Of a stretch of DNA of 64,000 bases, positions 1 to 7,963 are shown in pieces. Numbering within the stretch: the first letter of the stretch is position 1; the number at the start of each line of letters is the position of its first letter. The position numbers and the translations under genes were made by a program. Source of the DNA: Sporosarcina sp. NCCP-2222 (lineage in GTDB: Bacteria; Bacillota; Bacilli; Bacillales_A; Planococcaceae); assembly GCF_023168145.1 (NCBI RefSeq), contig NZ_BQYK01000001.1, positions 409,343-473,342 on the forward strand, read 5' to 3'. The notes beneath the pieces are model-generated. The model worked only from the letters and a program-made list of their open reading frames with translations. It was not told where the DNA came from and made no database searches.

Positions 1-170
1 GCCATTTCGACAGTAAACTGGATAACTTCTTCTGCTGATCGCGGACCGTATGGACAGCGTGCATCATCGCCTATATATACGATCGGTTCATTAGGCAGCC
101 GGTTAAGCAACTCCTTGACAACAGTTAAGCCCCCGACACCTGAATCGATCACTCCTATTGGTGCTTCCAC
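1..170 (-). CDS. racE: Glutamate racemase, N-terminal part (cut by window edge)
   Basis: Only the first 56 or so residues are present; the rest lies beyond position 1. The frame begins with GTG at 170 and reads [18 protein letters not shown], the typical N-terminus of MurI/RacE racemases with the catalytic-region DSGVGG motif, followed by [15 protein letters not shown], which matches the conserved D-x-x-x-x-PYG segment. The enzyme interconverts L- and D-glutamate for peptidoglycan synthesis in the cytoplasm. A GAGGGG ribosome site overlaps the stop codon of the upstream MarR gene, so the two are probably cotranscribed. racE next to ysmB and gerE is also the B. subtilis order. The family call is firm; the start is inferred from the ribosome site. 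Confidence 0.93.
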   Translation of the reverse strand, partial: MEAPIGVIDSGVGGLTVVKELLNRLPNEPIVYIGDDARCPYGPRSAEEVIQFTVEM

Positions 171-179
171 ACGAACCCC

Positions 180-638
180 TCAATCCTTCTGCATTTCTTG
201 GTGTAATTTTGTCAACATACGAGAAAATTCCTGTAACTCATCATCATTAAAATCAGTCAACACGGAATTTAAATAGTCTCTGCGCTTTTCGATCACTTCT
301 TCGATGATGCGTTCGCCTTCACTCAGTAAATGAATCCTGACGACACGACGATCTTGTTCGTCACGAACTCTCTTAACCAGATTATTGTTCTCCATGCGAT
401 CTACTAAATCAGTAGTGGTACTGAAGGCCAAATACATCTTTGTCGATAAATCGCCAATTGTCATATCACCATGTTCAAAAAGCCATTGCAAGGCGATGAA
501 TTGAGGAGGTGTAATCGTATAGTTGCTTAATATTTTGCGACCTTGTTGTTTAATGATCCCTGCAATATACCGCAATTCCTTCTCCATACGTGCGATATTC
601 TCATTGCTGTCGGGATGTGACTGTTGTTGTTCCAACAC
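180..638 (-). CDS. ysmB: MarR-family transcriptional regulator (YsmB-like)
   Basis: A protein of about 152 residues with the MarR winged-helix fold: N-terminal dimerisation helices, a helix-turn-helix (ALQWLFEHGDMTIGDLSTKM) and the wing with the family signature DEQDRRVVRIHLLSEG. MarR proteins bind palindromic DNA as dimers and usually respond to phenolic ligands or oxidants; the ligand here is unknown. I prefer GTG at 638, because GGGAG lies nine bases upstream, over the longer frame opening with TTG at 656. It precedes racE by nine bases and follows gerE, as in B. subtilis, which supports orthology with YsmB. No cysteine is visible that would suggest redox sensing. Confidence 0.9.
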   Translation of the reverse strand: MLEQQQSHPDSNENIARMEKELRYIAGIIKQQGRKILSNYTITPPQFIALQWLFEHGDMTIGDLSTKMYLAFSTTTDLVDRMENNNLVKRVRDEQDRRVVRIHLLSEGERIIEEVIEKRRDYLNSVLTDFNDDELQEFSRMLTKLHQEMQKD

Positions 639-801
639 GTTAACCAGCTCCCACAAAACAAATACTGTGTACTTATTGTCACCTTTTTTCTTTCATAACG
701 CAACAGTTTTACAGAATAACGACATAGACAATATTTTCATAGTACCCTTTTGGTTAGACAATGCTGGCAGCTATTTCGTGACAACCACCAATCGTTCGTG
801 C

Positions 802-1026
802 TTAATTCAGTTTCAACTCTCCTAATCGCAACAATTCGACAATTGCTTGAGCTCTGCCTGAAACCCCGAGTTTTTGAATCGTATTCGAGATGTGGTTCCT
901 TACAGTCTTTTCGCTTATGCCGAGCCGTCCTGCGATCTCTTTTGTCGTATGATCATCTACCAAAAGATCAAAGATCTCTCTTTCCCTTGCTGTAAGCAAA
1001 GAACGGTTGTTCATTTCTCCTGTCAA
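802..1026 (-). CDS. gerE: Spore-development transcription factor GerE
   Basis: A 74-residue protein consisting almost entirely of a LuxR-type helix-turn-helix (LTAREREIFDLLVDD, then TKEIAGRLGISEKTVRNHI). This is the length of B. subtilis GerE, the last regulator of the mother-cell cascade, which acts on late coat genes during sporulation. The start is TTG at 1026: AGGAGG stands eight bases upstream, while the internal ATG sits too close to a purine run. A sigma-K-like promoter is visible upstream (1056-1086). Its presence marks the organism as a spore former. The identification rests on size, sequence and the racE/ysmB/sdh neighbourhood, and is firm. Confidence 0.96.
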   Translation of the reverse strand: MTGEMNNRSLLTAREREIFDLLVDDHTTKEIAGRLGISEKTVRNHISNTIQKLGVSGRAQAIVELLRLGELKLN

Positions 1027-1055
1027 GACGCGCCCCTCCTATCCAACGTTCACTT

Positions 1056-1086
1056 TACAATATGTCAGGAGGGATTATGCTGTGCC
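1056..1086 (-). promoter_or_regulatory. Sigma-K-type promoter of gerE
   Basis: On the minus strand CATATTGTA (1056-1064) matches the sigma-K -10 pattern CATANNNTA, with GGCACA (1081-1086) 16 bases upstream as the -35 element. It lies between the thioesterase stop and the gerE start, so gerE would have its own mother-cell promoter, as in B. subtilis. Pattern match only. Confidence 0.6.
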
Positions 1087-1088
1087 GG

Positions 1089-1544
1089 CTAGATGGCGAC
1101 TTTCTTTAGGAACTGCGACTTTTGTGCGTCGGTCCATGGAACAGCTCGACCTGTTTCCCGGTTTACTTGAACAATTGAACCCCGTCCCGTAAATACAACA
1201 TCCCCTTTTTCATTTTTCGACATATAATGAAGGTCGACCGAACTGTTTCCAATAGAGGCCGCTTTCACATATATAGTAACCGTTTCATCGAAAAACACTT
1301 GTTTTCTGTAATCACATTGTAGATCCGCAACGACAGGAATGGTCGTTCCCTGCGGATCCAGCCAATCTTCCATCTGGCCGATTGTTTTTAGAAATTCGAT
1401 GCGGGCATATTCATAATAGGCAAATGTCACCGTGTTATTCAAATGTCCGTACATATCTGTTTCCGAAAAACGCACCGTCACCGGAACCGAAAACTCAAAC
1501 CCTGCTTCCCATGTTGCATAGTCCCCAATATAGCTTGGTATCAT
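1089..1544 (-). CDS. ysmA: Acyl-CoA thioesterase, hotdog fold (YsmA-like)
   Basis: A 4HBT-type hotdog thioesterase of about 151 residues. The segment ETDMYGHLNNTVTFAYYEYA carries the usual acid, the GHLNN turn and the aromatic residues that line the acyl-CoA site. Such enzymes hydrolyse acyl-CoA to free acid and CoA; the chain-length preference cannot be read from sequence. ATG at 1544 is preferred over the ATG at 1550 because AAAGGGAG lies eight bases before the former. Directly upstream are a housekeeping promoter and a FadR-like operator (1568-1585), suggesting that fatty-acid availability controls it. It sits between the sdh operon terminator and gerE, as ysmA does in B. subtilis. Confidence 0.85.
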   Translation of the reverse strand: MIPSYIGDYATWEAGFEFSVPVTVRFSETDMYGHLNNTVTFAYYEYARIEFLKTIGQMEDWLDPQGTTIPVVADLQCDYRKQVFFDETVTIYVKAASIGNSSVDLHYMSKNEKGDVVFTGRGSIVQVNRETGRAVPWTDAQKSQFLKKVAI

Positions 1545-1567
1545 GATCATCTCTCCCTTTATTAAAA

Positions 1568-1617
1568 TGAATGAACATTCATTCTTTTATTATAACAAAT
1601 TGGAAAGAATATTTGAA
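1568..1617 (-). promoter_or_regulatory. Thioesterase promoter with FadR-type operator
   Basis: Minus-strand -35 TTCAAA (1612-1617) and -10 TATAAT (1589-1594) are separated by 17 bases. Just downstream, around the expected transcription start, is the near-palindrome with arms GAATGA and TCATTC at 1568-1585. This agrees with the known Bacillales FadR box TGAATGAnTAnTCATTCA. The layout is the same as at the fadR promoter. Confidence 0.7.
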
Positions 1618-1643
1618 GATAACGAGTAAAAGGAATCCGAAAC

Positions 1644-1683
1644 CAAAAAAAGCCTCCCAGGGGTCGTTACCCGCTGAGAGGCT
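1644..1683 (-). terminator. Terminator of the sdh operon
   Basis: On the minus strand AGCCTCTCAG pairs with CTGGGAGGCT through an inner GGGT/ACCC stem, followed by seven T. It lies 13 bases after the sdhB stop. Confidence 0.9.
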
Positions 1684-1695
1684 CTTGCGCAAATC

Positions 1696-2493
1696 TTAGT
1701 CTACCATATGGTCGCTTCCGAAGAAGTTCTTGAACATTTGTACCGTAGTTGCACGGTTCATCGCTGCGATGGACGTTGTCAAAGGAATTCCTTTCGGACA
1801 AGCAACGACACAGTTTTGCGAGTTACCGCATTCACCGATACCGCCATCGGCCATAAGTGTTTCCAGACGCTCGTCACGGTTCATCGCACCAGTTGGGTGA
1901 GAGTTGAACAAGCGAACTTGGGAAATCAAAGCTGGACCAATGAAGTTCGTTTTATCATTGACGTTCGGGCACGCTTCAAGGCATACACCGCAAGTCATAC
2001 ATTTGGAAAGCTCATAAGCCCATTGACGCTTGCGTTCCGGCATACGAGGACCGTCGCCAAGATCATACGTACCGTCAATTGGAATCCACGCCTTAACCCG
2101 CTTAAGGGAATCGAACATGAATTCACGATCGACAATCAAGTCACGGACAACCGGGAACGTACGCATTGGTTCCAAGCGAATCGGCTGTGTCAATTGGTCG
2201 ATCAATGCTGTACAAGATTGACGCGGACGGCCATTGATGACCATCGAACAAGCACCACAAACTTCCTCCAGACAGTTCATGTCCCAGTTTACAGGTGTCG
2301 TCTTCTTGCCTTCTGCATTTACCGGATTTCTCCGGATTTCCATCAAAGCCGAAATGACGTTCATATTCGGCCGATAGTCTATTTCAAAGCTTTCCCAATA
2401 AGGTTTGGAATCAGGAGTATCTTGGCGTTGAATCTCAAAACGGACCGTTTTTTTAGCAGTTGCCTCTCTTACGGCAGTAGTTTGCTCACTCAC
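1696..2493 (-). CDS. sdhB: Succinate dehydrogenase iron-sulfur subunit
   Basis: The electron-transfer subunit of complex II, passing electrons from the SdhA flavin to heme and menaquinone. The [2Fe-2S] ligands are Cys74, 79, 82 and 94 in CLEEVCGACSMVING and its follower; the C-terminal domain has CMTCGVCLEAC and CGNSQNCVVACPKG for the [4Fe-4S] and [3Fe-4S] centres. I set the start at GTG 2493, giving MSEQ as in B. subtilis SdhB. The longer frame from TTG 2502 has only one base between it and the ribosome site AAAGGAGA. The gene follows sdhA by five bases and ends the sdhC-sdhA-sdhB operon before a strong terminator. Confidence 0.97.
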   Translation of the reverse strand: MSEQTTAVREATAKKTVRFEIQRQDTPDSKPYWESFEIDYRPNMNVISALMEIRRNPVNAEGKKTTPVNWDMNCLEEVCGACSMVINGRPRQSCTALIDQLTQPIRLEPMRTFPVVRDLIVDREFMFDSLKRVKAWIPIDGTYDLGDGPRMPERKRQWAYELSKCMTCGVCLEACPNVNDKTNFIGPALISQVRLFNSHPTGAMNRDERLETLMADGGIGECGNSQNCVVACPKGIPLTTSIAAMNRATTVQMFKNFFGSDHMVD

Positions 2494-2498
2494 TTCCG

Positions 2499-4253
2499 TC
2501 AATCTCCTTTCTTCGCGGAATAATCGCGTTTACGAGGTGGAATCAATGATACATCGACTTCCTCATAAGAGATAATCGGTGCAGACTTGCCATCGAATTC
2601 CGCAATCGTCGTCTTCAAGAAGTTATCATCGTCACGGTTCGGGAACTCCGGCTTATAGTGGGCTCCACGGCTTTCGTTACGATTCAATGCTCCCAGCGTA
2701 ATGACGCGAGCCAAGTATAGCATATTCTTCAATTGACGAGTAAATGTCGCACCTTGGTTAGACCATTTTTGTGTATCCGTAATATTGATGTTTTCGTACC
2801 GCTCCAAAAGCTCTTGAAGCTTGTAATCAGTTTCTTGAAGGTTCTTATTGTAACGAACAACCGTAACGTTATCCGTCATGACTTCACCAAGTTCACGGTG
2901 GAGAACGTACGCATTTTCCGTACCGTCCATCTTCAAGGTTTCATCCCACTTCTGCTGCTCGTCTTTAATAGCTGTTTCGAAAATGGAGGAAGGAAGCTCT
3001 TCAGCCGTCCGTTTTACGCCTCTCATATACTTGACAGCTTCCGGACCTGCAACCATACCGCCGTAAATGGCAGAAAGAAGCGAGTTAGCGCCGAGACGGT
3101 TCGCACCGTGCTGTGAATAATCACATTCGCCCGCCGCAAAGAGGCCAGGAATGCTAGTGTGCTGTTCGTAGTCAACCCATAGGCCACCCATTGAATAGTG
3201 AACGGCAGGGAAGATTTTCATTGGAACTTTACGAGGGTCTTCCCCTGTAAATTTCTCATAGATTTCGATGATACCGCCAAGTTTGATATCCAACTCATGC
3301 GGATCTTTATGGGAAAGGTCAAGGTATACCATGTTTTCCCCGTTGACACCCAATTTTTGATTCACGCAGACATCAAAAATTTCACGTGTTGCAATATCAC
3401 GTGGTACAAGGTTTCCGTAATCCGGGTATTTTTCCTCAAGGAAGTACCAAGGCTTGCCATCTTTATACGTCCAGATCCGTCCGCCTTCACCACGAGCGGA
3501 TTCACTCATGAGGCGAAGCTTATCGTCTCCAGGAATCGCAGTTGGATGGATTTGGATGAATTCACCGTTCGCATATTTAGCACCTTGCTGATAGACGATG
3601 GATGCCGCAGAACCTGTATTAATAACAGAGTTCGTTGATTTTCCGAAGATGATCCCAGGTCCGCCAGTCGCCATGATGACAGCATCACCTTTGAACGCTT
3701 TGATCTCCATCGTTTTCATATTTTGCGCTTTAATACCGCGGCAAACCCCTTCGTCATCCATGATGATGCCAAGGAATTCCCAGTGCTCGTACTTTTGAAC
3801 CAAGCCTGCCACTTCAAAGCGGCGTACTTGCTCGTCAAGTGCGTAAAGAAGTTGCTGTCCTGTTGTAGCGCCAGCGAAAGCCGTTCGGTGATGCAATGTA
3901 CCACCAAAACGGCGGAAATCCAATAATCCTTCCGGAGTACGGTTGAAAGTTACTCCCATCCGGTCCATCAAACGGATGATTCCCGGTGCCGCTTCAGTCA
4001 TTGCTTGGACTGGCGGCTGGTTAGCCAAGAAGTCTCCTCCGTACACAGTGTCGTCAAAGTGGATGGCTGGTGAATCGCCTTCCCCTTTCGTGTTCACTGC
4101 TCCGTTAATGCCGCCTTGTGCACATACGGAGTGGGAGCGTTTCACCGGAACGAGCGAGAATAAGTCGACTGAGACTCCATCTTCTGCTGCTTTGATGGTA
4201 GCCATCAAGCCTGCAAGACCGCCTCCGACGACAATCAATCTGCCTTTAGCCAT
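2499..4253 (-). CDS. sdhA: Succinate dehydrogenase flavoprotein subunit
   Basis: A 584-residue flavoprotein that oxidises succinate to fumarate with covalently bound FAD. The Rossmann motif VVGGGLAGLMATIKAAE opens the protein; HSVCAQGGINGA contains the FAD-linked histidine region; HPTAIPGD and RGEGGRIW are active-site segments of the SdhA/FrdA family. ATG at 4253 follows GAGGAG by about ten bases and gives the start expected from B. subtilis; an in-frame TTG at 4271 lies before that ribosome site. It is the middle gene of sdhCAB and acts on the cytoplasmic face of the membrane, anchored by SdhC. Confidence 0.97.
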   Translation of the reverse strand: MAKGRLIVVGGGLAGLMATIKAAEDGVSVDLFSLVPVKRSHSVCAQGGINGAVNTKGEGDSPAIHFDDTVYGGDFLANQPPVQAMTEAAPGIIRLMDRMGVTFNRTPEGLLDFRRFGGTLHHRTAFAGATTGQQLLYALDEQVRRFEVAGLVQKYEHWEFLGIIMDDEGVCRGIKAQNMKTMEIKAFKGDAVIMATGGPGIIFGKSTNSVINTGSAASIVYQQGAKYANGEFIQIHPTAIPGDDKLRLMSESARGEGGRIWTYKDGKPWYFLEEKYPDYGNLVPRDIATREIFDVCVNQKLGVNGENMVYLDLSHKDPHELDIKLGGIIEIYEKFTGEDPRKVPMKIFPAVHYSMGGLWVDYEQHTSIPGLFAAGECDYSQHGANRLGANSLLSAIYGGMVAGPEAVKYMRGVKRTAEELPSSIFETAIKDEQQKWDETLKMDGTENAYVLHRELGEVMTDNVTVVRYNKNLQETDYKLQELLERYENINITDTQKWSNQGATFTRQLKNMLYLARVITLGALNRNESRGAHYKPEFPNRDDDNFLKTTIAEFDGKSAPIISYEEVDVSLIPPRKRDYSAKKGD

Positions 4254-4314
4254 TATTGTTTCACTCCTCAAATTTTACATAGTCACATAGTTCTTATATG
4301 CCAGCTCTCCCGGA

Positions 4315-4923
4315 TCAAACGAATGCAAGCAAAGCCTGAACGCCGATAACGGAAAGAACCAAGAATGCGATGATCGTAATATAAGATACGATGGTTTGGG
4401 AACGTGGAGATTGTGCAATTCCCCAAGTAACGCAGAATGACCAAAGGCCATTTGCCAAGTGGAAAGTTGCAGAAATCACACCAAGAATGTAGAACACAAG
4501 CATGAACGGATTCGATAGGATGTCATGCATCATATCAAAGTTCACTTCTGTTCCAAGAGCTTTTTGGATTCGTGTTTCATAAATATGCCATGCAATGAAA
4601 ATGACGAGGAATACACCCGTCACACGTTGAAGAAGGAACATCCAGTTACGGAACGTCCCATAGCGCTGTACATTGTTTTTCGCAGTGAAAGCTATGTAGA
4701 CACCGTAGAACGCGTGAAACATTAATGGAATATAAATAACAAACCATTCCAAGAAAAGAACGAAAGGCAAGTTCCCCATAAAATTGGACGCGTTATTGAA
4801 TGCTTCTTCACCGCGAGTTGCAAAGTGGTTGACTACCAAGTGCTGGGTAACAAATAACCCAACCGGAATGATTCCGAGCAATGAATGCAGTCGGCGCAAG
4901 TAAAAATCTGATTCTCTCGACAA
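4315..4923 (-). CDS. sdhC: Succinate dehydrogenase cytochrome b558 subunit
   Basis: A 202-residue membrane anchor with about five hydrophobic segments. Histidines at 28, 70, 113 and 155 fall exactly where B. subtilis SdhC has its ligands for two b hemes, so this is the diheme menaquinone-reducing type (type B). The start is TTG at 4923, nine bases after GGAGG. It is the first gene of sdhCAB, with a consensus promoter at 5030-5058 and a leader of about 100 bases. Confidence 0.96.
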   Translation of the reverse strand: MSRESDFYLRRLHSLLGIIPVGLFVTQHLVVNHFATRGEEAFNNASNFMGNLPFVLFLEWFVIYIPLMFHAFYGVYIAFTAKNNVQRYGTFRNWMFLLQRVTGVFLVIFIAWHIYETRIQKALGTEVNFDMMHDILSNPFMLVFYILGVISATFHLANGLWSFCVTWGIAQSPRSQTIVSYITIIAFLVLSVIGVQALLAFV

Positions 4924-4988
4924 GTCTTTTACCCTCCCTTATATATGAGCCAGCAAATCAATTGCAGAACTGATCGTCCCATGAGCCT

Positions 4989-5016
4989 TTGACGGCATGG
5001 CTCTTCATGGTACAAT
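4989..5016 (+). promoter_or_regulatory. Promoter of yslB
   Basis: Plus strand: TTGACG (4989-4994), 16 bases, TACAAT (5011-5016). It predicts transcription toward yslB with a leader of about 115 bases. The element lies inside the leader of the opposing sdh transcript. Confidence 0.6.
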
Positions 5017-5029
5017 ATATAACATGTAC

Positions 5030-5058
5030 ATTGTACTCCTCACTTTTGAGCAGGTCAA
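5030..5058 (-). promoter_or_regulatory. Promoter of the sdhCAB operon
   Basis: Minus strand: TTGACC (5053-5058), 17 bases, TACAAT (5030-5035). It faces the yslB promoter head-on, and the two -10 boxes lie within an inverted repeat of GTACAAT/ATTGTAC (5010-5036). Confidence 0.75.
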
Positions 5059-5137
5059 GGCGATCTGGACTTTTATATACCCCTTACTTACTGGAAACAC
5101 ACAACCAGATTTTTCTTCCGAAAGGATTGCATGACAA

Positions 5138-5554
5138 GTGGAAAAACCTACATATGAAACACCGACACGGCTCGGATACGAAATATTGCGCGATCATGTT
5201 TTGCCTACGATCTTAGGAAAGCACGAAGATGACATCTTATATTGGTCGGGCAAGGATGTCGCACGGAAGTTCCCAATCTTTGAAACGGATGAGCTGCCCT
5301 CCTTTTTTACAGAAGCAGGATGGGGTCAACTTATATTGGAAAAAGAAGACAAAGATGAGATGCAGTTCGTATTAGGTCCGTTCGAACGACTCCTCATTGA
5401 AAATCGGTCATTTCAATTGGAAGCGGGTTTTATTGCCGAACAGCTTCAAAAACTGAATGGCTTTCTGACCGAATGCTATGGACAGAAAGAAACCCAGCAT
5501 GACCGTGTCCGTTTTATTGCCAAGTGGGATGTCAAAACAATAGTAGAAAATTGA
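5138..5554 (+). CDS. yslB: YslB family protein (DUF2507)
   Basis: A 138-residue soluble protein matching the YslB/DUF2507 family in size, sequence character (ETPTRLGYEILRDHVLPTILGKHEDDILYWSGKDVARKF) and position between sdhC and uvrC. The family belongs to the V4R-like fold group that often binds small ligands, but its function in Bacillales is not established. GTG at 5138 is the first usable start; AAAGGA lies eleven bases upstream. It is transcribed alone, divergently from sdh and convergently to uvrC. In B. subtilis lysC follows in this gap; here only about 125 bases without a gene or clear terminator remain. Confidence 0.88.
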   Translation: MEKPTYETPTRLGYEILRDHVLPTILGKHEDDILYWSGKDVARKFPIFETDELPSFFTEAGWGQLILEKEDKDEMQFVLGPFERLLIENRSFQLEAGFIAEQLQKLNGFLTECYGQKETQHDRVRFIAKWDVKTIVEN

Positions 5555-5680
5555 TCCTTGCATTCCCTAGACTCGATCTTGTGGATAAAGCCGACCATCG
5601 CTTTGTCTGCAAGGCGACAGTCTGGCATTCTTTCGCTTCCCATGCATCCTCTATCCGAAAGTTATATTATGCAGAACTTT

Positions 5681-7468
5681 CTACTCCTCTTTCCCTTCTC
5701 CGCTGAAGTGCTCCACTACCTGTTTAGCGACAGAAACCGGAAGCCCCGCCTCTTTCAGTTCATCTACACTGGCTGCTTTTATCTTCTTCATTGAACCGAA
5801 ATGCTTTAATAACTGTTTTTTCCGCTTGGCACCGACGCCAGGAATCGAATCCAGTGAAGAAGTTAGAGAACCAGCGTCCCGCCGTTGCCGGTGAAACGTA
5901 ATCGCAAACCGATGCACTTCGTCCTGTATACGCTGAAGCAAATAAAAAGCTTCGCTCGTCTTCTTTAATGGTACAATCTCGATTGGATTGCCATAAAGCA
6001 ACTGGGCCGTCTGGTGCTTATCATCTTTCGCCAACCCTGCAATCGGTATGGATAACCCAAGTTCATCCTCAATGATTTCCCGTGCAATTTCCATCTGCCC
6101 TTTTCCTCCATCAATAATGATCAAGTCAGGTAAAGGCAGATTCTCTTTCAACACCCGGATATATCTCCTTCGGACCACTTCCCGCATTGCTCCATAATCG
6201 TCGTGTGCTGCAGCTGTTTTGGTCTTATACTTGCGGTAATCCTTGCGGTTCGGTTTGCCGTCAACAAAAGACACCATGGCCGAAACAGCATCGACACCAC
6301 CAGTATGCGAGTTATCGAACGCTTCAATTCGGAATGGAGTAGCGATGTTCATGGCCTCGCCGAGTTCGTCACATGCGCCGATTGTGCGCTGTTCCTGCCG
6401 CTCAATCAACTGGAACTTTTCCTGCAACGATATTTTTGCATTTTTCGCGGCGAGCTTTACAAGATCTTTCTTTTTCCCGCGCTGTGGAATATAGCTGTTC
6501 GTTTGGAGCAGCTGCTTCACGATCTCCAAATCGACTCCGTCCGGCAATAAGATTTCCTTCGGTAGCAGATGACCCGTCTTTCCGTAAAATTGCCCGATAT
6601 ACGTGAGGAATTCATCTTCAGGATCCTGGTAAAGTGGAAAAATGGAGACATCCCGTTCAATCAGTTTCCCTTGCCGTACGAAAAAGACTTGGACGCACAT
6701 CCACCCTTTTTCTACTGCATAACCGAAAATATCACGATCCGTGAAATCATTCATTGTCATTGTCTGCTTTTCCATGACAGCCTCGATGTTGGCAATCTGA
6801 TCACGGTATTCCTTCGCCCGCTCAAACTCCAGATTTTCTGCCGCCACTTGCATTTTTTCGGTCAGTTCCTTTTTCACCGTCTTATAGCCGCCATTCAAAA
6901 AACGGGTAATGTTGTCAGTCATCTCTTTATACGTCTCGACTGCAACTTCATTGACACATGGGGCCAGACATTGTCCTAAATGGTAATAAAGGCAGACACG
7001 ATCCGGCAAGGTATGGCATTTCCGATAAGGATAAAGCCGATCGAGCAACTTTTTTGTTTCATGGGCAGCCGTCGCATTTGGATACGGACCAAAATACTTC
7101 CCTTTATCCTTTTTCAGCAGCCGGGTGACAATGAGTTTAGGATGCCGTTCGGATGTCAGCTTCAAATAAGGATAAGTCTTGTCATCCTTCAGCATAATAT
7201 TGTATTTAGGATCATATTGTTTGATCAAATTCAATTCGAGTATCAGCGCTTCGATATTGGAGGACGTGACAATATATTCAAAATCCTCGATTTCACCGAC
7301 AAGCCGCTGAGTCTTCGCATCGTGGCTGCCCGTAAAGTAACTGCGCACCCTGTTTTTCAGGATTTTTGCTTTCCCCACATAAATAATCGTCCCCTGCCTG
7401 TCTTTCATAAGATAACAGCCTGGCAGATCAGGCAGAAGAGCGAGTTTTTGTTCGATTAAGTCATTCAT
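5681..7468 (-). CDS. uvrC: Excinuclease ABC subunit C
   Basis: A 595-residue nuclease of nucleotide excision repair that makes both incisions around UvrB-bound damage. Visible in order are the N-terminal GIY-YIG domain ([18 protein letters not shown], residues 18-35), the UVR helix around 200-235 that binds UvrB, the RNase H-like domain with [12 protein letters not shown] and [11 protein letters not shown], and C-terminal helix-hairpin-helix motifs ([18 protein letters not shown]). ATG at 7468 follows AGGTGA. It lies downstream of trxA but behind the trxA terminator, so much of its transcription must be read-through or start in that gap. Confidence 0.97.
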   Translation of the reverse strand: MNDLIEQKLALLPDLPGCYLMKDRQGTIIYVGKAKILKNRVRSYFTGSHDAKTQRLVGEIEDFEYIVTSSNIEALILELNLIKQYDPKYNIMLKDDKTYPYLKLTSERHPKLIVTRLLKKDKGKYFGPYPNATAAHETKKLLDRLYPYRKCHTLPDRVCLYYHLGQCLAPCVNEVAVETYKEMTDNITRFLNGGYKTVKKELTEKMQVAAENLEFERAKEYRDQIANIEAVMEKQTMTMNDFTDRDIFGYAVEKGWMCVQVFFVRQGKLIERDVSIFPLYQDPEDEFLTYIGQFYGKTGHLLPKEILLPDGVDLEIVKQLLQTNSYIPQRGKKKDLVKLAAKNAKISLQEKFQLIERQEQRTIGACDELGEAMNIATPFRIEAFDNSHTGGVDAVSAMVSFVDGKPNRKDYRKYKTKTAAAHDDYGAMREVVRRRYIRVLKENLPLPDLIIIDGGKGQMEIAREIIEDELGLSIPIAGLAKDDKHQTAQLLYGNPIEIVPLKKTSEAFYLLQRIQDEVHRFAITFHRQRRDAGSLTSSLDSIPGVGAKRKKQLLKHFGSMKKIKAASVDELKEAGLPVSVAKQVVEHFSGEGKEE

Positions 7469-7482
7469 CTATATCACCTATC

Positions 7483-7514
7483 AAAAAACCGGGTTCCTGT
7501 ATAGGTTCCCGGTT
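7483..7514 (-). terminator. Terminator after trxA
   Basis: Minus strand: a seven-pair AACCGGG/CCCGGTT stem with an imperfect inner helix, followed by six T, between trxA and uvrC. Confidence 0.85.
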
Positions 7515-7525
7515 CTCGTAGTCAA

Positions 7526-7840
7526 TTACGCGTGTTTTTCAATCATTTCAGCCAGTTGTTCTTTCGGTTGGAAACCGACAGCTTTATCTACGATTTCGCC
7601 ATCTTTGAAAAGAACAAGTGTAGGAATGGACATGATGCCGAACTCACCAGCAGTTGCTTGGTTTTCGTCAACGTCCACTTTTACGATTTTAGCTTTGCCA
7701 TCCAAATCGCCATCAAGTTCTTCAAGAACTGGAGCGATCATTTTGCAAGGCCCACACCAAGTAGCCCAGAAATCGACCAATACAAGTCCTTCTTTTGTTT
7801 GATCTTTAAAGTCTGAATCAGTAGCATGTACGATAGCCAT
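7526..7840 (-). CDS. trxA: Thioredoxin
   Basis: A 104-residue thioredoxin with the redox site WCGPC at residues 28-32 and the cis-proline segment SIPTLVLF. It reduces protein disulfides in the cytoplasm using electrons from thioredoxin reductase, supporting ribonucleotide reductase and oxidative-stress defence. It follows the etf genes and precedes uvrC, as in B. subtilis, but terminators on both sides indicate its own transcript. An extended -10 box (TGC before TATAAT, 7880-7885) lies upstream and has no good -35 partner. Confidence 0.98.
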   Translation of the reverse strand: MAIVHATDSDFKDQTKEGLVLVDFWATWCGPCKMIAPVLEELDGDLDGKAKIVKVDVDENQATAGEFGIMSIPTLVLFKDGEIVDKAVGFQPKEQLAEMIEKHA

Positions 7841-7879
7841 TTTGTAATTCCTCCTTTTGAAAAATACAACTCTTCATGA

Positions 7880-7888
7880 ATTATAGCA
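7880..7888 (-). promoter_or_regulatory. Extended -10 promoter of trxA
   Basis: Minus-strand TATAAT preceded by TGC, about 40 bases before the trxA start. A short GCCCC/GGGGC hairpin sits where the -35 would be. A weak -35 is what one expects of a promoter needing an activator such as Spx, but that is inference. Confidence 0.5.
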
Positions 7889-7925
7889 TGCCCCTAGAAA
7901 GGGGGCTAAATTTATGCTTGACCAT

Positions 7926-7955
7926 AAAAGGAGGCTCCCTCAGCGATGGGGAGCC
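7926..7955 (-). terminator. Terminator of the fadR-fadB-etfB-etfA operon
   Basis: Minus strand: GGCTCCC/GGGAGCC stem, then TCCTTTTAT, starting nine bases after the etfA stop. Confidence 0.8.
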
Positions 7956-7963
7956 CGCCTTCA

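Noticed and set aside
1708-2523. Plus-strand frame of 271 codons opposite sdhB
   Set aside because: Complement of a firmly identified gene; no ribosome site or family resemblance.
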